64,000 bases of DNA from Octadecabacter temperatus (GTDB taxonomy: Bacteria > Pseudomonadota > Alphaproteobacteria > Rhodobacterales > Rhodobacteraceae): assembly GCF_001187845.1 (NCBI RefSeq), contig NZ_CP012160.1, positions 434,001 to 498,000 on the forward strand, read 5' to 3'. The notes under the pieces were generated by a model. It worked only from the letters and a program-made list of their open reading frames with translations. It did no database searches and was not told the origin of the DNA. How positions within the stretch are numbered: position 1 is the first letter of the stretch; each line of letters opens with the position of its first letter. Shown here piece after piece: positions 17,384 through 26,241 of this stretch. The position numbers were made by a program, and so were the translations under genes.

Positions 17384-18670
17384 ATGGCGCTCGACCAAAA
17401 CGCAGCCTTCACCTACGAGGCCGAGAAAAAAGACCTTTATGAAATGGGTGAAATCCCACCGATGGGTCACGTTCCGGCGCAAATGTATGCTTGGGCAATC
17501 CGCCGTGAACGCCACGGTGAACCAGACAAAGCTTTCGAAGTCGAAGTCGTCGATACGCCAGTTCTGGATAGCAACGAAGTTCTTGTCCTCGTTATGGCTG
17601 CGGGCGTTAATTATAACGGCGTTTGGGCCGGTCTTGGTAAGCCAATTAGCCCGTTTGATGGTCACGGCGCACCATACCATATTGCTGGTTCCGATGCGTC
17701 TGGCATCGTGTGGGCAGTTGGTGACAAGGTTAAGCGCTGGAAGGTCGGCGACGAGGTCGTAATCCATTGCAACCAAGATGATGGCGACGATGAAGAGTGC
17801 AACGGCGGCGATCCGATGTTTTCTACGTCCCAGCGTATTTGGGGTTACGAGACACCTGATGGGTCCTTCGCGCAGTTCACAAATGTGCAAGCGCAGCAAT
17901 TGATGCCACGCCCACAGCACCTCACATGGGAGGAGTCAGCTTGCTACACGCTGACGCTCGCAACTGCGTACCGTATGCTGTTCGGCCATGAGCCACATGA
18001 CCTGAAACCTGGTCAAAACGTATTGGTTTGGGGCGCTTCAGGTGGTCTTGGATCCTATGCGATCCAGCTGATCAACACGGCGGGGGCTAACGCGATTGGT
18101 GTTATTTCTGAAGAAGATAAGCGCGATTTCGTTATGGGTCTTGGCGCCAAGGGCGTCATCAACCGCAAGGATTTTGATTGCTGGGGCCAGTTGCCGAAGG
18201 TGAACACACCTGAATACGCCACATGGTTCAAAGAAGCGCGCAAATTTGGCGCGGCGATCTGGGCGATTACAGGTAAGGGCAACAACGTTGACATGGTGTT
18301 CGAACACCCTGGCGAAGCGACGTTCCCAGTGTCCACATTGGTCTGTAAAAAGGGCGGCATGGTCGTGATTTGTGCTGGTACCACGGGCTTTAACTGTACG
18401 TTTGATGTGCGCTACCTCTGGATGCACCAAAAGCGCGTTCAGGGTTCCCACTTTGCCCACCTCAAGCAAGCGTCATCCGCCAACAACCTGATGGTTGAGC
18501 GTCGCCTTGATCCGTGCATGTCAGAAGTGTTCCCGTGGGATGAACTGCCAGGCGCACATACCAAAATGCTGCGCAACGAGCACAAGCCGGGCAATATGTC
18601 CGTACTGGTTCAGGCCCCGAAAACCGGCCTGCGCACGCTTGAAGATGTCATCGAAGCTGGAAGCAAATAG
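17384..18670 (+). CDS. ccr: Crotonyl-CoA carboxylase/reductase
   Basis: This key enzyme of the ethylmalonyl-CoA pathway reductively carboxylates crotonyl-CoA with NADPH and CO2 to ethylmalonyl-CoA. The 428-residue medium-chain dehydrogenase/reductase has the GroES-like half at the N-terminus (HGAPYHIAGSDASGIVWAVG) and the Rossmann motif LVWGASGGLGSYAIQL near residue 210. WGYETPDGSFAQF and FEHPGEATFPVS are characteristic of Ccr. The ATG at 17384 is preferred because GGAGA lies before it; an ATG at 17372 would add four residues. A terminator follows. Confidence 0.97.
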   Translation: MALDQNAAFTYEAEKKDLYEMGEIPPMGHVPAQMYAWAIRRERHGEPDKAFEVEVVDTPVLDSNEVLVLVMAAGVNYNGVWAGLGKPISPFDGHGAPYHIAGSDASGIVWAVGDKVKRWKVGDEVVIHCNQDDGDDEECNGGDPMFSTSQRIWGYETPDGSFAQFTNVQAQQLMPRPQHLTWEESACYTLTLATAYRMLFGHEPHDLKPGQNVLVWGASGGLGSYAIQLINTAGANAIGVISEEDKRDFVMGLGAKGVINRKDFDCWGQLPKVNTPEYATWFKEARKFGAAIWAITGKGNNVDMVFEHPGEATFPVSTLVCKKGGMVVICAGTTGFNCTFDVRYLWMHQKRVQGSHFAHLKQASSANNLMVERRLDPCMSEVFPWDELPGAHTKMLRNEHKPGNMSVLVQAPKTGLRTLEDVIEAGSK

Positions 18671-18697
18671 TAGCTTTCACTTTAAGACCTAAGAAAC

Positions 18698-18734
18698 GGG
18701 CCGCCAGCACATTGCTGAGCGGCCTGTTGTTTTG
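18698..18734 (+). terminator. Rho-independent terminator after ccr
   Basis: GGCCGC-CAGCA pairs with TGCTG-A-GCGGCC around a CAT loop (one bulged A), followed by TGTTGTTTTG. Confidence 0.88.
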
Positions 18735-18822
18735 AAAACCCCTAATTGCGACCTAACCGAAAGTTCCCAAAGCCCCGACCTTCGGGAGTAAATTGTTAAT
18801 CTTTCCGCCCATATACTTGGCG

Positions 18823-18838
18823 TTAACTAATCATTTAC
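18823..18838 (+). promoter_or_regulatory. CtrA-like box upstream of the 66-residue protein gene
   Basis: TTAACTAATCATTTAC resembles the CtrA consensus TTAA-N7-TTAA with one changed base. It lies 22 bases before the start of the gene at 18860. AT-rich promoter sequence could give this by chance. Confidence 0.35.
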
Positions 18839-18859
18839 TCTGATCGTAAGGGGACTTTC

Positions 18860-19060
18860 ATGGGGCAAAAATGGATAATCGACGTCATCGCGGATTTGCG
18901 TGATTTCGCTGAATACAATGGGCTGCCGCTGCTTGCCAACCAACTCGAGGTTACGGCCTCAGTCGCGAAATCGGAAATCGAGACCCGAGTGAACGGCGTC
19001 GGGCCTGTTGCGAATTTGGTAAACGGCCAACATGTGCCGCCCTTGAAAGACATCGGTTGA
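18860..19060 (+). CDS. Small conserved-looking hypothetical protein
   Basis: A 66-residue cytoplasmic protein begins MGQKWIIDVIADLRDFAEYNG, then an LPLLANQLEVTASVAKSEI helix-prone stretch, and ends with a polar tail. It has a strong AAGGGGA ribosome binding site and its own promoter-like region. Predicted secondary structure is two amphipathic helices. I do not know the family; similar small proteins are often annotated as hypothetical in roseobacters. It stands alone before the helicase gene. Confidence 0.68.
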   Translation: MGQKWIIDVIADLRDFAEYNGLPLLANQLEVTASVAKSEIETRVNGVGPVANLVNGQHVPPLKDIG

Positions 19061-19144
19061 ATTCTCTCGGATGAAGGTGCGAAAGGGTACTCGAAGACGC
19101 CTTAGCATCTGGCCCCTCTAGCGTAGTCCCGCTAGTGTCCGGCT

Positions 19145-20689
19145 ATGGAACAAACTGCCCTTTCCCTTTCAGATGATCAGGCCGAAGCATGGGACGCTGT
19201 GTCCGACCTGTTGGGCGAAGCTGGTGTCGATATGCTGGGTGGCTCAACCCTTCCGCCCGACGAGGATCCAAAAGGTGCGGTGCTGGCCGTTTTGGGCAAA
19301 GCAGGTAGTGGTAAGACGTTGCTACTGGCCGAATTGTTCAAGTCTTTGCGCGAGGCGGGCGTTGATATCGTGTCGGGTGATTATGAGGGCAAGAAACGTC
19401 GCAATCGCCGCACGCTGGCCATTCTTGCGCCGACCAACAAAGCCGCATCGGTGCTGCGAAACCGTGGGGTTCCGGCCACGACGATCCACCGCATTCTTTA
19501 TACGCCGATGTATGACCCCGAATATGAAAAGATCGCGGAATGGTTGGCAGGGCAGGGCGAAAAACCTGAAATTGAAGGGCTGACCGAAGTCGCCCTCGAC
19601 CGTGCGTTTGCGTCGTATCAATTGAACTCGTCTGTGCCAGCCGCGTTGGCGGCAGCGGGATTGCGTGGGTCTGATTTCATCACCGGATGGAAGCGCCGCG
19701 AAGACCCTCTCGATATTGGGTTTGTGGACGAAAGCTCGATGCTCGACGCAAAGCAATTTGAAGACCTGAAAGACATCTTCCCGACCCTTGTGCTGTTTGG
19801 CGATCCGGCCCAGTTGCCACCTGTAAAAGCGGAGGGCGGCAAGATGGTGTTTGAACGCCTGCCTGAATCCAAGCAGCTGGTTTTGTCGCGCGTGCATCGC
19901 CAAACGGCGGACAACCCGATCCTTGACCTTGCCCATGCGCTTGCTGATCCGCAGGTCGATTTTTATGCCTTTGAAAAGCTCGTGGCAGAAGCGGCGGCAA
20001 AGGATGATCGTGTTGTCTTGGCACAGCGGGTCGAAAGCGACCTTATGGCGCGGTCCCCTTGTCTGGTTTGGCGCAATGCAACGCGTATCAAGCTGATCCA
20101 TGCGTTCCGTAACGCGTTCGGCGCACCAGCGGATGAGCTGTTGGAGGGGGAGCCCCTCATTTGTGATGGTATTGAGCTGCCGATGAAGCATCGCAAGAAA
20201 CGTCTCGACCTTGAGGCGCGCGGTCTGATTAAGGGTGCGCAGGTCATCTACCTCGGGCCAGGGCGCAAGCCCGGGTTTTCACGCCTTCATGTCATGGGCG
20301 CCGAAGACCCGCAGGTCAGCGCGGCGAGCATCGTTAAGATCGAACTTGAGGGCGATGAAGAGCCGTTCATCCCCTTCGCCGCCAAGATGGGCGCTACGTT
20401 CTTGCACGGCGCGGCTGTGACTATCCACAAGGCGCAGGGTTCACAGTGGGAAACCGTGCAGGTTTTCGCCCCAGATATTGAGGTCGCAAGCCGTATGGGG
20501 CGTGTCGAAGCAGGCCAACCACTGTGGAAGCGCCTTGCCTATGTTGCCATCACCCGTGCCGAGCACCGGTTGTGCTGGGTCGTGCGTAACCGCCTTGCAC
20601 GGCCTTCCAGTTTGCTGCGCGTTGACGATTTGACCGTCGCACCCGCGCCGTTGGAATTGACCATGCAAGACGACGGAGTTGAGCCATGA
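19145..20689 (+). CDS. RecD-like superfamily 1 ATP-dependent DNA helicase
   Basis: The 514-residue protein carries a Walker A motif GKAGSGKT at residues 51-58, a TNKAAS motif Ia near residue 98, Walker B DESSMLD near residue 197, FGDPAQLPPV (motif III) near residue 218, and the C-terminal UvrD/RecD motif VTIHKAQGSQWETV with YVAITRAEHRL. This is the AAA_30 / UvrD_C_2 arrangement of RecD2-like helicases without the long N-terminal extension, so a stand-alone role in DNA repair is likely. It overlaps the SDR gene by four bases (ATGA). Confidence 0.9.
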   Translation: MEQTALSLSDDQAEAWDAVSDLLGEAGVDMLGGSTLPPDEDPKGAVLAVLGKAGSGKTLLLAELFKSLREAGVDIVSGDYEGKKRRNRRTLAILAPTNKAASVLRNRGVPATTIHRILYTPMYDPEYEKIAEWLAGQGEKPEIEGLTEVALDRAFASYQLNSSVPAALAAAGLRGSDFITGWKRREDPLDIGFVDESSMLDAKQFEDLKDIFPTLVLFGDPAQLPPVKAEGGKMVFERLPESKQLVLSRVHRQTADNPILDLAHALADPQVDFYAFEKLVAEAAAKDDRVVLAQRVESDLMARSPCLVWRNATRIKLIHAFRNAFGAPADELLEGEPLICDGIELPMKHRKKRLDLEARGLIKGAQVIYLGPGRKPGFSRLHVMGAEDPQVSAASIVKIELEGDEEPFIPFAAKMGATFLHGAAVTIHKAQGSQWETVQVFAPDIEVASRMGRVEAGQPLWKRLAYVAITRAEHRLCWVVRNRLARPSSLLRVDDLTVAPAPLELTMQDDGVEP

Positions 20690-21396
20690 AAAGCATTATC
20701 ATCACAGGCGCTAGCAGCGGCATTGGTCGGACAACTGCGGAACATTTTCTGGCGAACGGTTGGCGCGTTGGACTGATCGCGCGAGGCGCTGGTGCGCTTG
20801 CTGAGATCACCCATGAAAACGCAGTTTCTATGCCCTGTGATGTTACGGACGAGGGCCAAGTGCAGGCGGCATTTAACAGCTTCGGGACATTGGATGCGCT
20901 GTTCAACAATGCAGGGATGTTTGGCCCGCAAACAACCATCGATGAGATCGCGCTGGACGACTGGAAACAGGTTGTGGACGTTAACCTGACGGGCATGTTC
21001 CTTTGCGCACGCGCTGCCTTTAAGCAAATGCGCCATCAAACGCCGCAAGGTGGGCGGATTATCAACAACGGCTCAATCTCGGCGCACACACCGCGTGAGG
21101 GATCGACCTGTTATACGACCACCAAACACGGTGTGTCTGGCTTGACCAAAACGATCACGCTTGACGGGCGCGAGTTTGGCATTGCGTGCGGGCAAATCGA
21201 TATCGGCAATGCGCGTACGGATCTGGTGAAAAACCTTGAAGTCACGCGGGCTGAACAAGGGTTAGAACCGTTGCCGACAATGGCCGTTGAAGACGTTGCA
21301 CGCGCCGTGTTCCACATGGCGAGCTTGCCAGCTGAGGCCAACGTTCAAAGTATGATGATCATGGCGAGCAAGATGCCCCATATCGGGCGCGGTTAA
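20686..21396 (+). CDS. Short-chain dehydrogenase/reductase
   Basis: A 236-residue Rossmann-fold oxidoreductase. TGASSGIG near residue 7 binds the nucleotide cofactor, NNAGMFGP near residue 78 is the structural motif, and the catalytic Ser-Tyr-Lys set is seen in NGSISAHTP and CYTTTKHGVSG (YxxxK). The substrate cannot be inferred. It is translationally coupled to the helicase gene, which is unexpected functionally and may only reflect operon packing. Confidence 0.93.
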   Translation: MKSIIITGASSGIGRTTAEHFLANGWRVGLIARGAGALAEITHENAVSMPCDVTDEGQVQAAFNSFGTLDALFNNAGMFGPQTTIDEIALDDWKQVVDVNLTGMFLCARAAFKQMRHQTPQGGRIINNGSISAHTPREGSTCYTTTKHGVSGLTKTITLDGREFGIACGQIDIGNARTDLVKNLEVTRAEQGLEPLPTMAVEDVARAVFHMASLPAEANVQSMMIMASKMPHIGRG

Positions 21397-21414
21397 GCCA
21401 AGAAGATACGTGGG

Positions 21415-22170
21415 TTATCTTTGGAATATGCGGAAGGCAGCGGACGCCAGCCAGCCCGCAGAAATCGCAATCATCAGGGACATGATACCGTACCAGAACG
21501 GCTGATTGCGCGACACTTCATAGAGCCAGCGTTCCAAGCCCGCTTTGAAAACCGCAATATCCGTTTCGTAGTCATCAATAACGACACCGTCCCGCGTTAG
21601 GAAAATATGCGCGGAGTAATTGCCCTCGGTCAGGGCGGCAGGAAGTGTGATTTGCCCGCGAAATAGGGTTTCTTCCTCCATATCCACTTGGCTATCCAAA
21701 ATCTGATATAGGCCGGCAGCGGCACGAATGCGGATAAGCGCCTCCGTGAAAGTACCTGCATTCTCGACGTCACTCGGGGCACCCACGGATCGGATCACAC
21801 GTGGGATAGATATGCCGTAACGCAGGTCTTCGACCGAGGTCAGCACGTCGCGCATCGGTGCGGATGTTGCGACAGCATAAAAGGACGGCGCTTCGTCAAC
21901 TTCGACCGCATCGGTGTTCGCCCAGATACCAAGAACACGTTCTTTTCGGCGAACCAGCACCGGTTCAAGCGGGCCGGAGAGCGTGATGATAACCTCAAGC
22001 GGGCCGCCGTCGGGGGCAGGGGCATCGCGTTTAACGGCACCGAAAATCATCACGTCAGACCCGTTGAATGTCGCCGTGATCGCGACCTCATCTCGGCTTA
22101 GGCCAAGCACGATTTCCTCAGCCGCAAGTGGTGTAACCATCAGGAAAAGGGCTGCGATCAGGCGGAGCAT
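21415..22170 (-). CDS. TIGR02186 family transmembrane protein
   Basis: The 251-residue product has a signal peptide (cleavage after LAA near residue 17), a long extracytoplasmic domain beginning EEIVLGLSRDEVAITATFNGSDVMIFGAVKR, and one C-terminal membrane helix (FWYGIMSLMIAISAGWLAS). This layout matches TIGR02186, a family of unknown function usually encoded next to a TSUP permease, as here. Its start overlaps the stop of the permease gene by one base, so the two probably work as a pair at the inner membrane. Confidence 0.88.
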   Translation of the reverse strand: MLRLIAALFLMVTPLAAEEIVLGLSRDEVAITATFNGSDVMIFGAVKRDAPAPDGGPLEVIITLSGPLEPVLVRRKERVLGIWANTDAVEVDEAPSFYAVATSAPMRDVLTSVEDLRYGISIPRVIRSVGAPSDVENAGTFTEALIRIRAAAGLYQILDSQVDMEEETLFRGQITLPAALTEGNYSAHIFLTRDGVVIDDYETDIAVFKAGLERWLYEVSRNQPFWYGIMSLMIAISAGWLASAAFRIFQR

Positions 22171-23087
22171 CAGTGACCACCTCCTGCGCCTAAGGAATAC
22201 AATTCAGTCGGCATCAGTAGTAGGTCCAGCGCGAGTTTGCCGCACACCAACAGCACCATGATCGCAAGCAGGATGCGCAGTTGTTCGGCTTTCATTTTCA
22301 CACCAATGCGCGTGCCGATTTGTGCGCCAATCACGCCGCCAACCAAAAGCAAAACAGCGAGGACAATATCAACGGTATAGTTCGTCGTCGCGTGCAACAT
22401 TGTCGTGAATGCGGTCACGAAGATGATCTGGAAAAGGGATGTGCCGATCACAACTTTGGTCGGCATGCCCAGCAGATAGATCATTGCTGGAACCATAATA
22501 AAGCCGCCACCAACACCCATGATCGCCGCCAATATCCCGACCAATAGGCCAACGACCAGCGGCGGAATAACAGAAATATATAGGCCCGAGACACGGAATT
22601 TCATTTTCAATGGCAACGCGTGGACCAGCCCGTGTTTGCGACGCACAGGCGGTGGATTGTTTAGCTTTGAGCGTCTGATCGCGCGCCAGCTTTCAACGAA
22701 CATCAGCCCGCCAATGATGCCAAGGAAGACGACATAACAAAGCTTTACGAGCAGATCGACCTGACCGAGCGATTTTAGATAGTTGAACAAAACCACACCG
22801 ACCGCGGCCCCGATCAGGCCACCTGTCAGCAGCACCGTCCCCATCCTGAGATCAACGGTCTTTCGCCTAAGGTGCGCAAGAACCCCTGAAAAAGAGGACG
22901 CCACGATCTGTACCGCTTCGGTTGCAACTGCCACTGCTGGGGGGATGCCGATGAAAAACAACAAAGGTGTCATTAAAAAACCGCCGCCAACACCAAACAT
23001 GCCGGATAAAATTCCGACAAGACCACCCAAGCCGAGCAGTAGAAACGCGTTCACCGACACTTCGGCGATGGGCAGGTAAATTTGCAT
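22170..23087 (-). CDS. TSUP (TauE/SafE) family permease
   Basis: The 305-residue membrane protein has two matching half-repeats: LVGILSGMFGVGGGFLMTPLLFF near residue 23 and LVGILAAIMGVGGGFIMVPAMIYL near residue 180, the glycine-rich signature of TSUP transporters. About eight helices are predicted. Related proteins move sulfite, thiosulfate or organosulfonates. It forms an operon with the TIGR02186 gene. A perfect inverted repeat lies 52 bases upstream of the start. Confidence 0.92.
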   Translation of the reverse strand: MQIYLPIAEVSVNAFLLLGLGGLVGILSGMFGVGGGFLMTPLLFFIGIPPAVAVATEAVQIVASSFSGVLAHLRRKTVDLRMGTVLLTGGLIGAAVGVVLFNYLKSLGQVDLLVKLCYVVFLGIIGGLMFVESWRAIRRSKLNNPPPVRRKHGLVHALPLKMKFRVSGLYISVIPPLVVGLLVGILAAIMGVGGGFIMVPAMIYLLGMPTKVVIGTSLFQIIFVTAFTTMLHATTNYTVDIVLAVLLLVGGVIGAQIGTRIGVKMKAEQLRILLAIMVLLVCGKLALDLLLMPTELYSLGAGGGH

Positions 23088-23138
23088 AGGCTTTCCTTAC
23101 GCCTGCAAGGGTACATAATTCAACGGCCAATTATGCCG

Positions 23139-23167
23139 CGTTAATAAGACCAGAAGTCTTATTAACG
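23139..23167. promoter_or_regulatory. Perfect 12-bp inverted repeat upstream of the TSUP operon
   Basis: CGTTAATAAGAC and GTCTTATTAACG are separated by CAGAA. It sits 52-80 bases before the TSUP start and 14 bases after the purine nucleoside phosphorylase stop. AT-rich arms and no T-run favour an operator, though a processing or termination hairpin for the upstream operon is possible. Confidence 0.6.
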
Positions 23168-23180
23168 AGATTGGCTGGTC

Positions 23181-23984
23181 TCAGAGATGCGGTAGGGCCG
23201 CACGTAGTACAATTTCTAGTTTTGCAGCCCCTAAAGGCGCCATTGCTTTGGTGTGTTCATGGCTGATGGATTCCTCTGACATCCCAGCGGCCATATTAGT
23301 AATTGTAGAAATCGCAGCGCAACGAAGCCCAAGGAAACGACCCAAGATCACTTCAGGCACCGTGGACATGCCAACCGCATCTGCGCCGAGGGTTTTAATC
23401 GCGTTGATTTCGGCAACGGTTTCAAACGACGGACCAGAATACCATGCGTAAACACCACTGTGCATGTCGACTTTGGCGTTCATTGCTGCGCGGGTCAGGG
23501 CTTCGCGCATAGCGGGATCGTAGCAGTCGCGCATTGGGACGAAGCGTGCATCAGATTGCTCGCCGATCAGCGGGTTTAGACCACTGAAGTTGATGTGGTC
23601 AGACAGGCACATTATCGAACCCGTCGCCATCTCTGGCACCATTGATCCCGCAGCATTCGTCGCGATCATCTTATCCGCACCAAGCGCTTTAAGCACCTCA
23701 AGTGGGAGGCGCATGGCATCGCCGCGGCCGCTTTCGTAATAGTGTGCCCGCCCGCCAAAAACGGCAACGCGCACGCCTTCTAGGTCGCCAATCACAAGGT
23801 TAGGATTATGGCCCGACACGCCTGCATGGGGAAAACCTTCAAGCTCATCGTAAGGGATGGCGACGCCTTCGACAGCGCCCGCCAAATGCCCCAAACCGGA
23901 CCCAAGGATCAGCCCGATTGAAACCGGAGCATCACCAGCAATCGCGCGGATCTTATCCGCGAGTTCCTCAGCGTTCCTTGACAT
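23181..23984 (-). CDS. Purine-nucleoside phosphorylase (trimeric PNP/MTAP family)
   Basis: The 267-residue protein starts at ATG 23984 after GGAGGA. Motifs of the trimeric family are GSGLGHLAG (phosphate loop), HAGVSGHNPNLVIG, FGGRAHYYESG, ATNAAGSM, YAWYSGPSFETVAEI and DAVGMSTVPEVI. It cleaves inosine, guanosine or related nucleosides with phosphate. It is the last gene of the nucleoside ABC transporter operon and overlaps the upstream permease gene by 17 bases, so imported nucleosides are phosphorolysed at once. It is a different family from DeoD at 11744. Confidence 0.94.
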   Translation of the reverse strand: MSRNAEELADKIRAIAGDAPVSIGLILGSGLGHLAGAVEGVAIPYDELEGFPHAGVSGHNPNLVIGDLEGVRVAVFGGRAHYYESGRGDAMRLPLEVLKALGADKMIATNAAGSMVPEMATGSIMCLSDHINFSGLNPLIGEQSDARFVPMRDCYDPAMREALTRAAMNAKVDMHSGVYAWYSGPSFETVAEINAIKTLGADAVGMSTVPEVILGRFLGLRCAAISTITNMAAGMSEESISHEHTKAMAPLGAAKLEIVLRAALPHL

Positions 23985-25131
23985 AGGGTTGTCCTCCGGC
24001 ACGTGGAGGGATGGCTTTGCCGACAAATCCCGCGAGTACGATAACCACGAACAGATAAGGCAGGGATTGGATCAACTGGCTTGGGACCTTAACGGTTTCC
24101 CAAAGCGCGGCCAAAACGCCGATGCCTTCGCCGGATGCAGTTCCAAACCATGTAATAAGCGCAACGGCTGCCAAAACGGCGGACAACCCACCCAAAACCA
24201 GCACGTCAATCTTTTCACGGCGCAAGGCATAAACCGTCATTGCGACGGCGCTGCCGATCAGCAGGATCATGATCCAGATCACTTGCAGTTGGATGTTCTG
24301 GAAGCGGTTATCGATTGCAAAGAACAGGCCGAACAACAGACAAGCGCCAAGGGCATACCATGGGCGCCATTTTGCAAAGATCAAGGCGGCCAGTGCGATG
24401 AAACCACGGTTGGCGGTCATGTCTTTGGTGAAACCAGCCTGCACAGCTGTTGAAAGATATGCGCCAGCGATCCCGCACAGAATACCGCAAATGATGACGG
24501 CGCTATAGCGTAGCCGAACGACTGAAATACCCGCAGTATCCACGGCTTCAGGGGCTTCGCCAACAGCACGAAGGCGCAGGCCGAAACGTGTGCGATAAAG
24601 TATCCACCAGCTAAGCGGGACGGTCAAAAGGCCAAGGTAAACGAGGATAGAATGACCGGATACGAATTCGGAATAGAACTGCATTCCCGGACTTGCTTGC
24701 ATCTTGTCACGTACGCGCGTCAAAGCACCAGGAAAATCGAGGCCGTTAAAACGCGCGTCTTTTGGTAGGGACGGCGTTCGTCCACCTTGCGCGAACCAAC
24801 CTTGCGCGATGACGACCGTTAGACCGGCCGCAAAGAAGTTAATTGCGACACCGGAAATCAGCTGGTTGCCGCGAAACGTGATTGAGGCAAGGCCATGAAT
24901 GATCGACAGGGCCACCGAAATCCCGATACCTGCCAAAAGCCCGACCCAGACGTTGCCGGATGCGAAAGACACCGCCGCTGACAGGAATGCCGCGGCGAGC
25001 ATTTTGCCTTCAAGTCCAATGTCGAAAATACCGGCGCGTTCGGAAAACAAACCAGCAAGACAAGCCAGCAAAAGCGGGATCGCCATGCGAACTGATGCGT
25101 CACCAAGTTGAACGAATGTGAAGAAATCCAT
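23968..25131 (-). CDS. Nucleoside ABC transporter permease 2
   Basis: A 387-residue inner-membrane permease of the BPD_transp_2 (branched-chain/monosaccharide-type) family. ERAGIFDIGLEGKMLAAAF near residues 30-48 is the signature shared by BMP-type nucleoside permeases, and about nine to ten helices follow. A hydrophobic C-terminal region from residue 320 extends the protein beyond many relatives. It pairs with the permease at 25135 and the ATPase at 26241. Confidence 0.93.
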   Translation of the reverse strand: MDFFTFVQLGDASVRMAIPLLLACLAGLFSERAGIFDIGLEGKMLAAAFLSAAVSFASGNVWVGLLAGIGISVALSIIHGLASITFRGNQLISGVAINFFAAGLTVVIAQGWFAQGGRTPSLPKDARFNGLDFPGALTRVRDKMQASPGMQFYSEFVSGHSILVYLGLLTVPLSWWILYRTRFGLRLRAVGEAPEAVDTAGISVVRLRYSAVIICGILCGIAGAYLSTAVQAGFTKDMTANRGFIALAALIFAKWRPWYALGACLLFGLFFAIDNRFQNIQLQVIWIMILLIGSAVAMTVYALRREKIDVLVLGGLSAVLAAVALITWFGTASGEGIGVLAALWETVKVPSQLIQSLPYLFVVIVLAGFVGKAIPPRAGGQPYVKER

Positions 25132-25134
25132 GAT

Positions 25135-26241
25135 CTACTCCTCCACCGCTGTCTCGCGGCCAAACCGCAAGAACAGCTTTTCAATGGGTGCGCGCACCAT
25201 CTCGTCCAATGCGCCTGTGAACATGATCACCAGCGCCTGAATGACGATTACGATCTGCACCTGCACATCGGTCACCGCCGCAAGTTCAGCACCGCCTTGA
25301 TAAAGCGCGCCAAACAGCAGCGCCGCGATCACGATGCCAACCGGATGGTTGCGCCCCATCAATGCCACCGCGATGCCGATAAACCCAGCACCCCCTGCCG
25401 CGTTATCAACCAGCTGGGGCGAGTTAATACCCATCGTGTTGTTAATCGCCATCATCCCCGCCAGCGCACCGGAAATAAGCAGCGCGATCATGGTGATGTT
25501 GACTGCAGAAATGCCTGCGTATTTGGCAGCACTTTCGGACTTCCCGAGTGCGCGAATTTGATAGCCCAGCCGCGTGTGCCAGATGAGCGCCCAAACGGCG
25601 ACACAAGCCAACAACGCGATGACAATGGATATATTCACCGGCGATCGCCCGAACATGTCGGACCCAAACATCTCAGCTATATCGTTGAGCGACGGCAATC
25701 TGCTGGCCTCAGGAAATAGGCCAGACGCGACCTGTTGTTGGCCCGCTGGTTTAAGCGGACCCGCGAGCATGTACACAAGCAAACCGGACGCCATGAAGTT
25801 AAACATGATCGTTGTGATAACGATGTGGCTGCCGCGTCGTGCCTGTAGATAGGCAGGGATAACGACCCAAAGCGCACCGAAAAGGGCCGCCGCTGAACCA
25901 CCTGCAAGCAATGCCAACGTCCAATGGGGCCATGGCACCAACAGCACGACAATCGCAGCACCTAAGCCTCCCAAAAGCACCTGCCCTTCGCCGCCGATAT
26001 TGAACAGTGACGCATGGAACGCCACGGCCACAGCCAAGCCGGTAAAGATGAAGTTCGTCGCATAAAACAACGTATATCCAAGGAAATCGGACGTGCCGAC
26101 AGCGCCGTAAGCCATCAACTTCAAGGCTTCCCATGGGTTCTGGCCGATGGATAGGAAAACGATCGCGGAAATGATCGCTGCCAACAGCAGAGATACGACC
26201 GGCACCAGCACAACGTCAGCCCATTTTGGCATCTTATCCAT
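25135..26241 (-). CDS. Nucleoside ABC transporter permease 1
   Basis: A 368-residue permease of the same family, with FHASLFNIGGEGQVLLGGLG near residue 80 as the conserved loop and NNTMGINSPQLVDNAAGGAGFIGIAVALMG near residue 270. About nine hydrophobic segments are visible. Its start overlaps the ATPase stop by one base, and the second permease follows after three bases, so the heterodimer is made from one transcript. Confidence 0.93.
   Translation of the reverse strand: MDKMPKWADVVLVPVVSLLLAAIISAIVFLSIGQNPWEALKLMAYGAVGTSDFLGYTLFYATNFIFTGLAVAVAFHASLFNIGGEGQVLLGGLGAAIVVLLVPWPHWTLALLAGGSAAALFGALWVVIPAYLQARRGSHIVITTIMFNFMASGLLVYMLAGPLKPAGQQQVASGLFPEASRLPSLNDIAEMFGSDMFGRSPVNISIVIALLACVAVWALIWHTRLGYQIRALGKSESAAKYAGISAVNITMIALLISGALAGMMAINNTMGINSPQLVDNAAGGAGFIGIAVALMGRNHPVGIVIAALLFGALYQGGAELAAVTDVQVQIVIVIQALVIMFTGALDEMVRAPIEKLFLRFGRETAVEE

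Noticed and set aside
17222-17920. 232-codon minus-strand frame opposite the start of ccr
   Set aside because: It is antisense to a certain gene and lacks a ribosome binding site and domain pattern.
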